A DNA stretch of 64,000 bases from UBA6115 sp050953005 (GTDB taxonomy: Bacteria > Bacillota > Clostridia > Christensenellales > Aristaeellaceae): NCBI GenBank assembly GCA_050953005.1, contig JBMNLV010000009.1, positions 124,001 to 188,000 on the forward strand. The letters run 5' to 3'. Shown one piece after another: positions 33,339 to 41,772 of this stretch. The notes beneath the pieces were generated by a model, which worked only from the letters and a program-made list of their open reading frames with translations, did no database searches and was not told the DNA's origin. Each line of letters begins with the position of its first letter. Position 1 is the stretch's first letter. Both the position numbers and the translations under genes were made by a program.

Positions 33339-34559
33339 ATGAGAATCGATAACATCGATTTGAATACCTATTACAAGAACCACCCTACCCCAAATGGCTT
33401 CTTCGGGAAATATGGCGGTTCTTATATCCCGCCCGAACTGCAAGCCGCCATGGACGAGATCACCAGCGCATACAAAACCATCTGCAAATCAAGAAAATTT
33501 ATCGCTGAGCTGCGCCGTATCCGCCAGGAATTTCAAGGCAGGCCGACACCCATTTCGCATTTGCAGCGTCTGTCCGACAGCATCGGTACAGGCGTTCAAC
33601 TGTATGTCAAGCGCGAGGACCTGAACCATACGGGCGCGCACAAGCTGAACCACTGTATGGGTGAGGTGCTTTTGGCTCAATATATGGGCAAGAAGAAGGT
33701 CATTGCTGAAACGGGCGCCGGCCAGCATGGTGTTGCCCTTGCCACTGCCGCCGCCTACTTCGGAATGGAGTGCGATATATATATGGGCGCAGTTGATATC
33801 AAGAAACAAGCGCCCAACGTAGCAAGAATGAAAATCCTCGGCGCACGGGTCATCGAAGTGACCAATGGCTTGGCCACTTTAAAAGAGGCGGTTGACGCGG
33901 CGTTTGAAGCGTACGCGAATGAATACGGGGAAGCGGTTTATTGCATCGGTTCTGTGATGGGTCCGCATCCTTTCCCGATGATGGTACGTGACTTCCAAAA
34001 TATCGTGGGCATAGAAGCGCGTGAACAATACCTGCATATGACTGGGGAACTGCCTGATGCGGTAGTAGCCTGCGTGGGCGGCGGTTCAAATGCGATCGGG
34101 ATTTTCTCCGGGTTCCTGAACGATCCTGTTGATCTGTTCGGAATTGAACCACTGGGAAAAGGGCCTGCACTTGGCGACCATGCCGCAAGCCTGACCTATG
34201 GCGAAGAAGGCATTATGCACGGTTTCAACAGCATCATGCTCAAGGATGCCGACGGGAAGCCGGCGCCTGTTTATTCTGTAGCCAGTGGCCTTGATTACCC
34301 ATCCAGCGGACCTGAACATGCATTTCTGCGTGACCTGGGCAGGGTTAAATACGATGTCATTCAAGATGATGAGGCAATTGATGCTTTCTTTACACTTTCA
34401 CGGATGGAAGGGATTATCCCGGCGTTGGAGAGCTCCCATGCAGTTGCTTATGGCATCAAACTGGCCAAGCAGATGGGCAAGGGATCTGTCCTTATGAACC
34501 TTTCGGGCAGAGGCGACAAGGATATGGACTACATCATTGAGCACTATGGTATCCGTTAG
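33339..34559 (+). CDS. trpB: tryptophan synthase beta chain
   Basis: This PLP enzyme joins indole and serine to make tryptophan. The 406-residue protein is of the TrpB1 type. It shows GRPTPISHL, the PLP lysine in NHTGAHKLNH, the catalytic Glu in AETGAGQHG and the phosphate loop GGGSNAIG. HKLNH replaces the commoner HKINN. No trpA or other trp gene is adjacent, so indole salvage or a distant alpha partner is inferred. ATATGGAGG precedes the ATG. A terminator follows, so it is monocistronic. Confidence 0.93.
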   Translation: MRIDNIDLNTYYKNHPTPNGFFGKYGGSYIPPELQAAMDEITSAYKTICKSRKFIAELRRIRQEFQGRPTPISHLQRLSDSIGTGVQLYVKREDLNHTGAHKLNHCMGEVLLAQYMGKKKVIAETGAGQHGVALATAAAYFGMECDIYMGAVDIKKQAPNVARMKILGARVIEVTNGLATLKEAVDAAFEAYANEYGEAVYCIGSVMGPHPFPMMVRDFQNIVGIEAREQYLHMTGELPDAVVACVGGGSNAIGIFSGFLNDPVDLFGIEPLGKGPALGDHAASLTYGEEGIMHGFNSIMLKDADGKPAPVYSVASGLDYPSSGPEHAFLRDLGRVKYDVIQDDEAIDAFFTLSRMEGIIPALESSHAVAYGIKLAKQMGKGSVLMNLSGRGDKDMDYIIEHYGIR

Positions 34560-34599
34560 CTTTGCCTGCAGATAATAGCCGGAGCCAGACTGTAAACGC

Positions 34600-34640
34600 A
34601 CTCCTTGCCGCCACTAAAAGGCAGCGAGGAGTTTTGTTTT
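34600..34640 (+). terminator. trpB terminator
   Basis: A 13-bp stem (34600-34612 with 34620-34632; one mismatch, one wobble) with a 7-nt loop, followed by TTTGTTTT, 40 nt past the trpB stop. The next 170 nt to the following promoter hold nothing recognised. Confidence 0.8.
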
Positions 34641-34811
34641 GCGCCGGGATGCAGGAGGCTATATTGAGCCGAGCATATATGCCGCATCATGATCAGGACG
34701 ATTTTTTCATAGACACATCGTTCACCCGGGTAAAATCCGAAAGCTCTGGCATTATATCTTCTAAGACTATGGAATATCATCTGTAAGTATTACGGAAAGG
34801 TTCCAAAATGT

Positions 34812-34839
34812 TTGCTATTCCTTTACTTTCATGTATAAT
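34812..34839 (+). promoter_or_regulatory. promoter of the DUF4956-VTC pair
   Basis: TTGCTA (34812-34817) and a perfect TATAAT (34834-34839) are 16 nt apart, 34 nt before the start codon. Confidence 0.6.
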
Positions 34840-34873
34840 AGTTATATTGAAGCGGCCAATGGAGGACGAGTGA

Positions 34874-35581
34874 ATGAGCATTATGGCACAAGCAGCACCA
34901 ACCGGACAATTAACCAAGTCAGACATCGCGCTAAGCGGGTGGTGGTCTGATCAGTTTGCGCGAATCCTGCCCGAGGATGTGGTTCTGGTCTTGATCTTCG
35001 CCTTGATCAGCAGCGTGATCGTTTCACTTGTTTACCGAAAAACTTACCGTGGTGTGCTATATAATCCAACGTTTTCCACAACATTGATTCTGCTGACCCT
35101 GGTAACCGCGCCCGTTGTTATGGCCATTGGCTCCAATGTCGCGCTGTCCATGGGCATGGTGGGCGCCTTGTCCATCGTGCGTTTCAGAACAGCTGTCAAG
35201 GATCCTATCGATACCGCGTATATGTTTTGGTCCATCACTATGGGAATCCTGATTGGCTCTAAATTATATGTCATCTCCCTGATTGTGGTCGCTACCATCA
35301 CTGTGATCATGATATTTATGTCCTTTATCAGAATGCGCACCAATGAGAATTACCTGCTGGTCCTGCATTATGATCCTGCGGCTGAACAGGAAATCAGCGC
35401 TGAGCTCCACCGCGGCGTGCGCAACTACCGTGTGCGCAGCAAGACCATTACGCGATCAGGTGCGGAAATGACGGTGGATTTGCGTCTGAGCCAGCGCGCA
35501 GACATCGTCAGCCATATGCTGGATATCCAGGGCGTGTACGACGCCACGCTGGTCGCCGTCCAAAATGAGACCGCCGTTTGA
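34874..35581 (+). CDS. DUF4956 membrane protein
   Basis: This 235-residue protein has about four membrane helices in residues 30-155 and the family block MGMVGALSIVRFRTAVKDP, followed by a soluble C-terminal domain with an ACT-like beta-alpha pattern. DUF4956 proteins are regularly found beside VTC-domain polyphosphate polymerases, as here, where the next gene begins 6 nt downstream. A role in polyphosphate handling or membrane partnering is inferred from that linkage only. Confidence 0.85.
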   Translation: MSIMAQAAPTGQLTKSDIALSGWWSDQFARILPEDVVLVLIFALISSVIVSLVYRKTYRGVLYNPTFSTTLILLTLVTAPVVMAIGSNVALSMGMVGALSIVRFRTAVKDPIDTAYMFWSITMGILIGSKLYVISLIVVATITVIMIFMSFIRMRTNENYLLVLHYDPAAEQEISAELHRGVRNYRVRSKTITRSGAEMTVDLRLSQRADIVSHMLDIQGVYDATLVAVQNETAV

Positions 35582-35587
35582 TTTTAA

Positions 35588-36289
35588 ATGGCACTGCAAG
35601 TCCGGCATGAATTAAAATATTATATCAACCAGTCCCATTACCAGGTACTGGCCAGGATGCTGCACGCCATACTGGACCGGGACAGCCACGCGGATGAGCA
35701 TGGTGAGTATCACATCCGCTCTTTATATTTTGATACGATTTTTGATGACGCGCTGCTGGACAAGGTCGCCGGCACCCAGAACCGCAACAAGTACAGGATT
35801 CGCATCTATAATTGCTCAGACAGCTTCATCCGCATGGAATGCAAAAGCAAGTATGACAACTACATTGCCAAGCGCCAGGCAGTTATCACCCGGGATCTAT
35901 GCGAGCAGCTCATTGTCGGTGATCCGACGGGCCTGGAAAACACTTCCAGCGGCCTGCTGCGTGAGGTTTTCAAAGAAATGCGGCTAAATCTCCTGCGCCC
36001 GGTAGTCATTGTAGATTATGTGCGCGAAGCATACATGCACCCGACAGAGGATATCCGCATCACCTTTGACAAGCAGCTGCGTTCCGGTTTATTTTCCCAC
36101 GACCTGTTCAACCCACGCCTGCCCACTGTGCCGCCCATCAGTACGGATTTGACGATCCTGGAAGTCAAGTTCAATCGTTTTCTGCCTGAATACATCAAAA
36201 ATATACTGTCTCTGGCAGCCGGATGGTCCCAGCGCAGCGCAATTTCAAAGTATACCTTGTGCAGACGTTTTGAAGGCAAGGAATTTTAA
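35588..36289 (+). CDS. VTC-domain polyphosphate polymerase-like protein
   Basis: This 233-residue protein has the VTC/CYTH-like triphosphate tunnel fold. Basic tunnel residues and motifs visible include RHELKYYI near the start, YHIRSLYFDT, NRNKYRIRIY, RMECKSKYDN and LEVKFNRFLP. In yeast Vtc4 this domain makes polyphosphate from ATP; bacterial homologues are stand-alone. Paired with DUF4956. The start has no strong ribosome site, so translation may be coupled to the upstream gene. Confidence 0.82.
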   Translation: MALQVRHELKYYINQSHYQVLARMLHAILDRDSHADEHGEYHIRSLYFDTIFDDALLDKVAGTQNRNKYRIRIYNCSDSFIRMECKSKYDNYIAKRQAVITRDLCEQLIVGDPTGLENTSSGLLREVFKEMRLNLLRPVVIVDYVREAYMHPTEDIRITFDKQLRSGLFSHDLFNPRLPTVPPISTDLTILEVKFNRFLPEYIKNILSLAAGWSQRSAISKYTLCRRFEGKEF

Positions 36290-36339
36290 GGCGCCTGATT
36301 AATTTCCCTTTTTGCAGATGATCCGAAAGGTGGTGTCCC

Positions 36340-37701
36340 TTGCTGATTTGTGGCCAGGAGCTGGTATGCACGATTGACCGGCTTGGATACATGGGTGAGG
36401 GAGTTTTCCGCAGGGATGGTCAGGTAGGTTTTGTTCATTTCGCATTGCCCGGCGAAACCGTGCGGATTGTGATAAAGAAAGTCCACAAGACCCACGTATT
36501 CGCGAGACTGAAGGAAATTATCAAACCATCTTCTGACAGGGTTATGTCCCCCTGCCAGGTGTTCACGCGCTGTGGCGGCTGTACCCTGCAGCACCTGGCC
36601 TATCAGGAGCAATTGCGCGCAAAGCAGCAAGTCGTTCAGGATAACCTGAAAAAAATCGCCCGGGTCAACCTGCAGGTTCTGCAACCGATCGGCCTCTCAC
36701 AACCCTGGGCCTACCGCAACAAAACTACCTGGCAGGCCGGCCGAGGACCGGGCGGTCTGCCTGTATTGGGCTTTTACGAAATGAAAAGCCACGCTGTGGT
36801 GCCGGTTGACCAATGCCTGATTGCCATGCCTGAAGCCAACCGGGCCGCTGACTGTATCACACAATGGATGCGCCGTTGTTCGGTGATGCCGTATAACCCG
36901 ACCAACCGGCTGGGTCTGATTCGCCAGGTAGTTACGCGCGTATCCCCTTCAGGCGAGGTCATGGTGCTGCTGGCTGTCAATGGCGAGGCTTTGCCTTGCG
37001 CTCACGAGCTGGCGGATATGCTCTCATCAGTCTTGCCGGGCTTTCACGGCTTGGCCATGACCAGTGAACAAATAAGTGAGGATGATGAGGATGGCCTGCC
37101 CTGGCAAATCCTGTCGGGAAACGCGCTGCTAACCATCCAGCTTGCCGGCATCCACCTGCGCCTGTCCCCCATGTCCTTCAGCCAGGTTAATTATCGGGTC
37201 TGTGAGAACATGTATGCCTATGTGCTGCGCCAGGCCATCCGGGACTCAAAAGATACCATTTTTGATCTGTATTCCGGTATTGGTGCGCTCAGTCTGGCCG
37301 CAGCCCAAATATGCCGTCAAGTGATCGGGGTAGAGCTGTCTTCACACTCTGTCGAGGATGCGCGCAAAAACGCGGACATCAATCACATCTGCAACGCGCG
37401 TTTTATTCAAGGCCTGGCAGAGAACAAGGTTCCCTTGCTGGTGCAGGCAGGAAAACAGCCGGACGCCATCATACTGGATCCGCCCAGAAAGGGCGCGCAC
37501 CCGAGGGTATTGCAAGCTATTCTTCAAGCAGAGCCCAGCCGTATTGTGTACATCAGCTGTCACCCGGCAAGCCAGGCCCGGGACACCGCGGTCCTGATCC
37601 AAGGAGGCTACAGGACAATTGAAGCGCAGCCTTTTGACATGTTCTGTCAGACTGCGCAAATCGAAAATGTTATGACCTTTGTCAGAAATGATACGGAATA
37701 A
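36340..37701 (+). CDS. rlmD: 23S rRNA (uracil-5-)-methyltransferase, RlmD/RlmCD type
   Basis: The enzyme adds a 5-methyl group to uridines of 23S rRNA using SAM. The 453-residue product has an N-terminal TRAM domain (CTIDRLGYMGEGV), the Fe-S cysteine set (CQVFTRCGGCTLQHL), the SAM motif DLYSGIGALSL, the DPPRKGAHP motif and the catalytic Cys in VYISCHPASQARD. The start is TTG 36340 with an AAAGGTGGTG site. RlmD versus tRNA TrmA is decided by the Fe-S cluster; the exact position modified is not known. Confidence 0.88.
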   Translation: MLICGQELVCTIDRLGYMGEGVFRRDGQVGFVHFALPGETVRIVIKKVHKTHVFARLKEIIKPSSDRVMSPCQVFTRCGGCTLQHLAYQEQLRAKQQVVQDNLKKIARVNLQVLQPIGLSQPWAYRNKTTWQAGRGPGGLPVLGFYEMKSHAVVPVDQCLIAMPEANRAADCITQWMRRCSVMPYNPTNRLGLIRQVVTRVSPSGEVMVLLAVNGEALPCAHELADMLSSVLPGFHGLAMTSEQISEDDEDGLPWQILSGNALLTIQLAGIHLRLSPMSFSQVNYRVCENMYAYVLRQAIRDSKDTIFDLYSGIGALSLAAAQICRQVIGVELSSHSVEDARKNADINHICNARFIQGLAENKVPLLVQAGKQPDAIILDPPRKGAHPRVLQAILQAEPSRIVYISCHPASQARDTAVLIQGGYRTIEAQPFDMFCQTAQIENVMTFVRNDTE

Positions 37702-37755
37702 ACAGAATTCAGAAGTGCTTTTTGTAATGTCCCGAGCTTGAAATTCATTTGACGG

Positions 37756-39138
37756 TTGCCCCTGTTAACGAAGAACATTGTAAAGGTGTTGAAGAAATTG
37801 CCAGAACCTAACCTTTTTACCGCCAAGGCTATCCGTAAGCTGCTCATTCCGCTGTTATTTGAACAGATGCTGCTGGTTTTAGTCACCCTGGTGGACACAA
37901 TGCTGCTTTCGGGCATCAGCGAAGCCGCTTTGGGTGCCTATTCCCTGGTGGACAGCATCAACCAACTGTTGACACAGCTCTTCCTGGCTGTTGGCGCAGG
38001 TGGTTCCATCGTGGCTGCGCAATACCTGGGCAGCCGGGACAGGAAAGGCGCTGAGAACACAGCAACTCAGGCAGCCATAATGGTACTGGCCATCTCGACA
38101 CTGATCGCTTTGCCGGTAATACTGCTGAACGGCCCCATTCTAAAACTGCTCTATCCCGGTGTAGATCAATCTATCCATAACTACGCAAAACAGTATCTAC
38201 TGCTGTCAGCGCTATCCTATCCCCTGTACGCCCTTTACAACAATGGCGCCAGAATGCTCTGCGCGCAGGGTTACAGCAAGCTGTCGATGATGACCTCCAT
38301 ACTCATGTATACCGCCCGCATCCTGATGAACTTTTTATTTATCCGCGTGTGGCATATGGACATCCAGGGCGCCGGGCTCTCCACCATCTTCTCTCGCATA
38401 CTGGGAGCAGCACTGGCAACCTGGTTCCTGATGGATCAGCAGTCACCCATTCATTACACCCGGCCACTCAAACTGACCATTCAGACGGATACCATCCGCC
38501 GTATTGTCAGCGTCGCCTTGCCCAGCGGCATAGAAAACATTATTTTCCTCACCAGCAAACTGGTAATCGGCATCATGATTGCCGGCTATTCAAGCGCAAT
38601 GATCGCAGCCAACGCTGCCGCCAATACCATCTCTTGCTATATTTCGGTTCCAGCCAACGCCATCAACCTTGCTACCATCACAATTGTCAGCCAATGCATT
38701 GGCGCAAAACGTGCTGAAGAAGCTAAAAAGGCGACCCGGAATCTCCAGGCCGCCACTTATGCCTCATTGCTGTTGACCTGTTCCCTGGTTGCCATTTTCA
38801 TAGACCCGCTTATCAGAATGTTGCACTTAAGCCCCGAGGCTTACGCTCATACCCGGCAGATTACGCTGGTCTATTGCCTGGTCTCATTCTTCCTATGGGC
38901 GCCTTCCTTCGGCTTGCCCAACAGCCTGCGCGCTGCCGGCGACAACCGTTATGTGATGTACGCGGCAGTGTTCAGCGTGGTGATTGTCCGCGTGGGCGGA
39001 TCCTTGGTTTTAGGCAACTGGCTGGGGCTCCAGGTACAGGGCATCTGGTACGCAATGTATCTCGACTGGCTGGTGCGATCCATCTTCTTCATCAAGCGCT
39101 TTCTCAGCGGGAAATGGATGCAGCACCGCCTTGTTTAG
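37756..39138 (+). CDS. MATE-family efflux transporter
   Basis: This is a sodium- or proton-coupled multidrug/toxin exporter with about twelve hydrophobic helices in two homologous halves (LFEQMLLVLVTLVDTMLLSG opens the first; LPSGIENIIFLTSKLVIGIM the second). The start is uncertain: the longest frame begins at TTG 37756 without a ribosome site, while TTG 37798 has AAAGGTG 9 nt upstream and leaves a typical N-terminus. The stop codon overlaps that of the convergent gene. No substrate can be inferred. Confidence 0.85.
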   Translation: MPLLTKNIVKVLKKLPEPNLFTAKAIRKLLIPLLFEQMLLVLVTLVDTMLLSGISEAALGAYSLVDSINQLLTQLFLAVGAGGSIVAAQYLGSRDRKGAENTATQAAIMVLAISTLIALPVILLNGPILKLLYPGVDQSIHNYAKQYLLLSALSYPLYALYNNGARMLCAQGYSKLSMMTSILMYTARILMNFLFIRVWHMDIQGAGLSTIFSRILGAALATWFLMDQQSPIHYTRPLKLTIQTDTIRRIVSVALPSGIENIIFLTSKLVIGIMIAGYSSAMIAANAAANTISCYISVPANAINLATITIVSQCIGAKRAEEAKKATRNLQAATYASLLLTCSLVAIFIDPLIRMLHLSPEAYAHTRQITLVYCLVSFFLWAPSFGLPNSLRAAGDNRYVMYAAVFSVVIVRVGGSLVLGNWLGLQVQGIWYAMYLDWLVRSIFFIKRFLSGKWMQHRLV

Positions 39139-40055
39139 CCAACGATGATCTGGTTAAGATCCCTGTCCGCGGTCTTTGCGTTGTTGCCCACCAAGCCAAC
39201 CAGCAGATAGCTTTCAGTCAGCGCGTCATATTTCAAGTCATTTAGAAAACGGAACCCCTCTACCTTTCCGGTGGAGTTTACATGCATCCTTGGCCCAGTA
39301 CAGCGGTGCAGCAGGTTGCCAATGTATATGTGCTGCGGATCCTTGTAGGTAATTGGCAAATCCTGAGCAATCATCTCATTCACCAGTGAAAACACCCGGG
39401 GAATATCAATGCTGACTACCCGGTCAAAACGCAGGAAGAATCCACGACGCACATCGCCGTGAGTATATTTGCCCACATTCATATCCATCAGCACATGCTC
39501 GGTGAGATCCTCCGCTGTATGAGCCATCCGCCGGTATTTGATGGTGGCAAAGACTGTCTTGGCAATGTCGTTGGGTTCGGGGCCAAACACCGTTGGCCTG
39601 GAGACAATGATTTCATCCCCGATGCCAATCAGCAGCGCGGCATTAAAGTCAAGCAATGGATAAATCATCTCAAAATGCTCGATCACCACACGCTTGCCCT
39701 TGTTAAGCGCCCTTAACACTGCCTCTGCCAATTGCGGCAGAGGGGTAAAGGCGGACTCAAAGCGTGTGTCCATATGATAGGTATGGGGCTGATAAAAGCC
39801 GGTGGTATCAATGTCCAAAAGCGGCAGCGGACGCACATTAACGCCGTTGTCGTCATTGGTCAGCTCCAATCCTGGAAACATCCCCCGAATCAACAGGCTT
39901 TTACCGCTGCCGGCGTCACCTACGATGCCGATTAAATTATCAAAAGCTGTTAGGTGCCGTTGGGCGATATCCCTGCCGATTTGCATCATGCGCGCGTAGC
40001 CGCGAGGTGCAAAATAGACACTGTACAACGGTTCCTGGCTGGTCAGCTGACTCAT
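39135..40055 (-). CDS. P-loop protein of the glutamate-mutase operon
   Basis: This 306-residue protein has a Walker A motif GDAGSGKS at residues 46-53 and a likely nucleotide-hydrolysing core. Similar proteins in glutamate-mutase operons are annotated as carrying an alanyl-tRNA synthetase second additional domain; I see no synthetase core. It is the last gene of the operon, 9 nt after DUF4387. A chaperone, kinase or GTPase-like service role for the B12 or downstream enzymes is possible but not shown. Confidence 0.7.
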   Translation of the reverse strand: MSQLTSQEPLYSVYFAPRGYARMMQIGRDIAQRHLTAFDNLIGIVGDAGSGKSLLIRGMFPGLELTNDDNGVNVRPLPLLDIDTTGFYQPHTYHMDTRFESAFTPLPQLAEAVLRALNKGKRVVIEHFEMIYPLLDFNAALLIGIGDEIIVSRPTVFGPEPNDIAKTVFATIKYRRMAHTAEDLTEHVLMDMNVGKYTHGDVRRGFFLRFDRVVSIDIPRVFSLVNEMIAQDLPITYKDPQHIYIGNLLHRCTGPRMHVNSTGKVEGFRFLNDLKYDALTESYLLVGLVGNNAKTADRDLNQIIVG

Positions 40056-40064
40056 TGCATTGTC

Positions 40065-40388
40065 CTAATCCGGCATATCAACCAGAATGTCCAGCAAGGG
40101 AGCGTGCTGTTGCGCGCCATAGACATCAGTCTCGCCCAGGTCACCTGAGCACATCGGGCGTAGAATGGTCACCTTGATGGCATGAGCCGGTTCAAAGTGA
40201 ACAATACCTACAATGTTTTCACGCGGGATACGGTAAAGCCGACAAACCAGATCTTCATTAATGATTTTGTTGCGGCTGACAAACTCATAGTTCTCCTTGG
40301 AATTGAACATCAAATCCATGGTGAGCTCATACGGCCCGCTGTTCTTGCTGCGGATGATGTTCGTTAGTTCCGTAATGCTTTTTTTCAT
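40065..40388 (-). CDS. DUF4387 protein
   Basis: This 107-residue protein of the DUF4387 family has the opening ITELTNIIRSKNSGPYELTMD and the conserved central block YRIPRENIVGIVHFEPAHAIK. The family is found next to or fused to AtuA-like (DUF1446) proteins, as here. Function unknown; a small subunit of an AtuA-type complex is the natural guess. Confidence 0.85.
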   Translation of the reverse strand: MKKSITELTNIIRSKNSGPYELTMDLMFNSKENYEFVSRNKIINEDLVCRLYRIPRENIVGIVHFEPAHAIKVTILRPMCSGDLGETDVYGAQQHAPLLDILVDMPD

Positions 40389-40397
40389 GGCCGCTCC

Positions 40398-41756
40398 TTA
40401 TACCTGCACCATTTCACAAGGGAAGTGAGCACAGGGGTCATCCACTGACAGGAGATGATAAACGCTAAACACATAAACCTCCCCGGCGTGGAAATCACTT
40501 GGTGAATACGGGAAAGCCAGGTTGCCCGCAGTGGCGCGTCGGCCGGTGTAGCCGTAGTGCAGCATGGTCGAACGCGCCGCGGCGCAAATGGTGTCCGCAT
40601 GAGCCTGAGTGTCAGAGACCGCCTCTATAACAATGCCTATCTCATGCCCTTCCACCTTGCGCACCGGTTCCAAACTGCCCATGACGCCGTCCCTGCCATA
40701 GATTGTGAACAACAACTTGTAAGTAAAACCGCGGTTTTTAAAGTTGTCTGCGACCCGCTCGGTCACCCCCTGAGTGATTTCGTCAATTTGCTTAAGAAGG
40801 ATAGGGTCACGCGCGCCAGCGATGGCTACAGTGCGATAACCAATGCGCCGCGCGCCTTCCAGCTTGATGGTATACTGCTGAGCGTTGACATAACGGCTGC
40901 CGCTGACCCTGGTAATGCTGTCAGTCAGCTGTTCAAAGCGTGTCTCCCGCAAGTCCAGATGACCACCGGGTCCAGGCAGAATATAGGGATCCGTTTTCTC
41001 ATACAGGGTATGGGCAGCAACGGAGAGCGTGGTGCACTTACGGATGGGATTGAGTGGCTCTACATCGAAGTGATCAGCGCGCAGATATCCAAACATGCAG
41101 TCAGATCCCGAGCCCGGCGTCGCAGCAATGGACGCGCATTCAAGAATTTTTCCCAAGTGAATGGCCAAGCCCTTATCAAATCCGGCGCGCACCGCGGGCG
41201 CAGCAAAAACAGCTGGATCATAGCAGCGCCCCGCCAGGACCACCTGAGCTCCCTCGTCCAGCGCCTTGATGATAGGCTCAATGCCCATTTGCGCTACAAC
41301 GCTGACCGTTTCTTGCAAATGCTCTTTTTCAAGCTGCTGCTGCCCCGGGGTCAACGGGGTCACTTTCCCTTCCTTCAGAGCCTGAGCAACAAGCTCTGTG
41401 GACAGTTCCGCGTGGATAACCGCCATTCTAAAGGACAACTTTTGCTCCCTGGCGATCTCCTCGATGATCTCGCGGTTCCAGGCCAGATGCCTGTCCCCGC
41501 CACTGCCGCCGGCGGTGCCGATGACAATGGGAATCTTTCGCGGTATCCCCGCCAGCAGCATCAACTCCAAATCACGCTTGACGGCATCCCTGTCAGTAAA
41601 GGAAATACCGGCCCCCAGGTAGTAAGGGCCCGGATCGGTTGAACCCGCGTCAACAGCAATCAGGTGAGGGTTCCGGGCCATTCCGGCTTCAAAAGATGAT
41701 ACAGGAAAGCCGTAGCCCAGGATAGCAGTGGTAGAAAGAATACGGAATTCATCCAT
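40398..41756 (-). CDS. AtuA-like (DUF1446) protein
   Basis: This protein of about 452 residues has the AtuA/DUF1446 features LIAVDAGSTDPGPYYLG near the start and PIVIGTAGGSGGD. AtuA takes part in acyclic terpene utilisation in Pseudomonas; relatives in glutamate-fermenting bacteria sit with methylaspartate genes. ATG 41756 follows a GGAGG site; the open frame extends further upstream into the mal gene. The reaction is unknown. Its place directly after methylaspartate ammonia-lyase makes a step on mesaconate or citramalate worth considering. Confidence 0.78.
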   Translation of the reverse strand: MDEFRILSTTAILGYGFPVSSFEAGMARNPHLIAVDAGSTDPGPYYLGAGISFTDRDAVKRDLELMLLAGIPRKIPIVIGTAGGSGGDRHLAWNREIIEEIAREQKLSFRMAVIHAELSTELVAQALKEGKVTPLTPGQQQLEKEHLQETVSVVAQMGIEPIIKALDEGAQVVLAGRCYDPAVFAAPAVRAGFDKGLAIHLGKILECASIAATPGSGSDCMFGYLRADHFDVEPLNPIRKCTTLSVAAHTLYEKTDPYILPGPGGHLDLRETRFEQLTDSITRVSGSRYVNAQQYTIKLEGARRIGYRTVAIAGARDPILLKQIDEITQGVTERVADNFKNRGFTYKLLFTIYGRDGVMGSLEPVRKVEGHEIGIVIEAVSDTQAHADTICAAARSTMLHYGYTGRRATAGNLAFPYSPSDFHAGEVYVFSVYHLLSVDDPCAHFPCEMVQV

Positions 41757-41772
41757 TTTAGAGCCTCCTATG

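Noticed and set aside
33242..33352. 36-codon frame overlapping the trpB start, containing one Trp codon at the trpB ribosome site
   Set aside because: The spacing of its ribosome site is only 3 nt, there is a single Trp codon, and stalling there would block rather than promote trpB. No T-box or tandem Trp codons were found.
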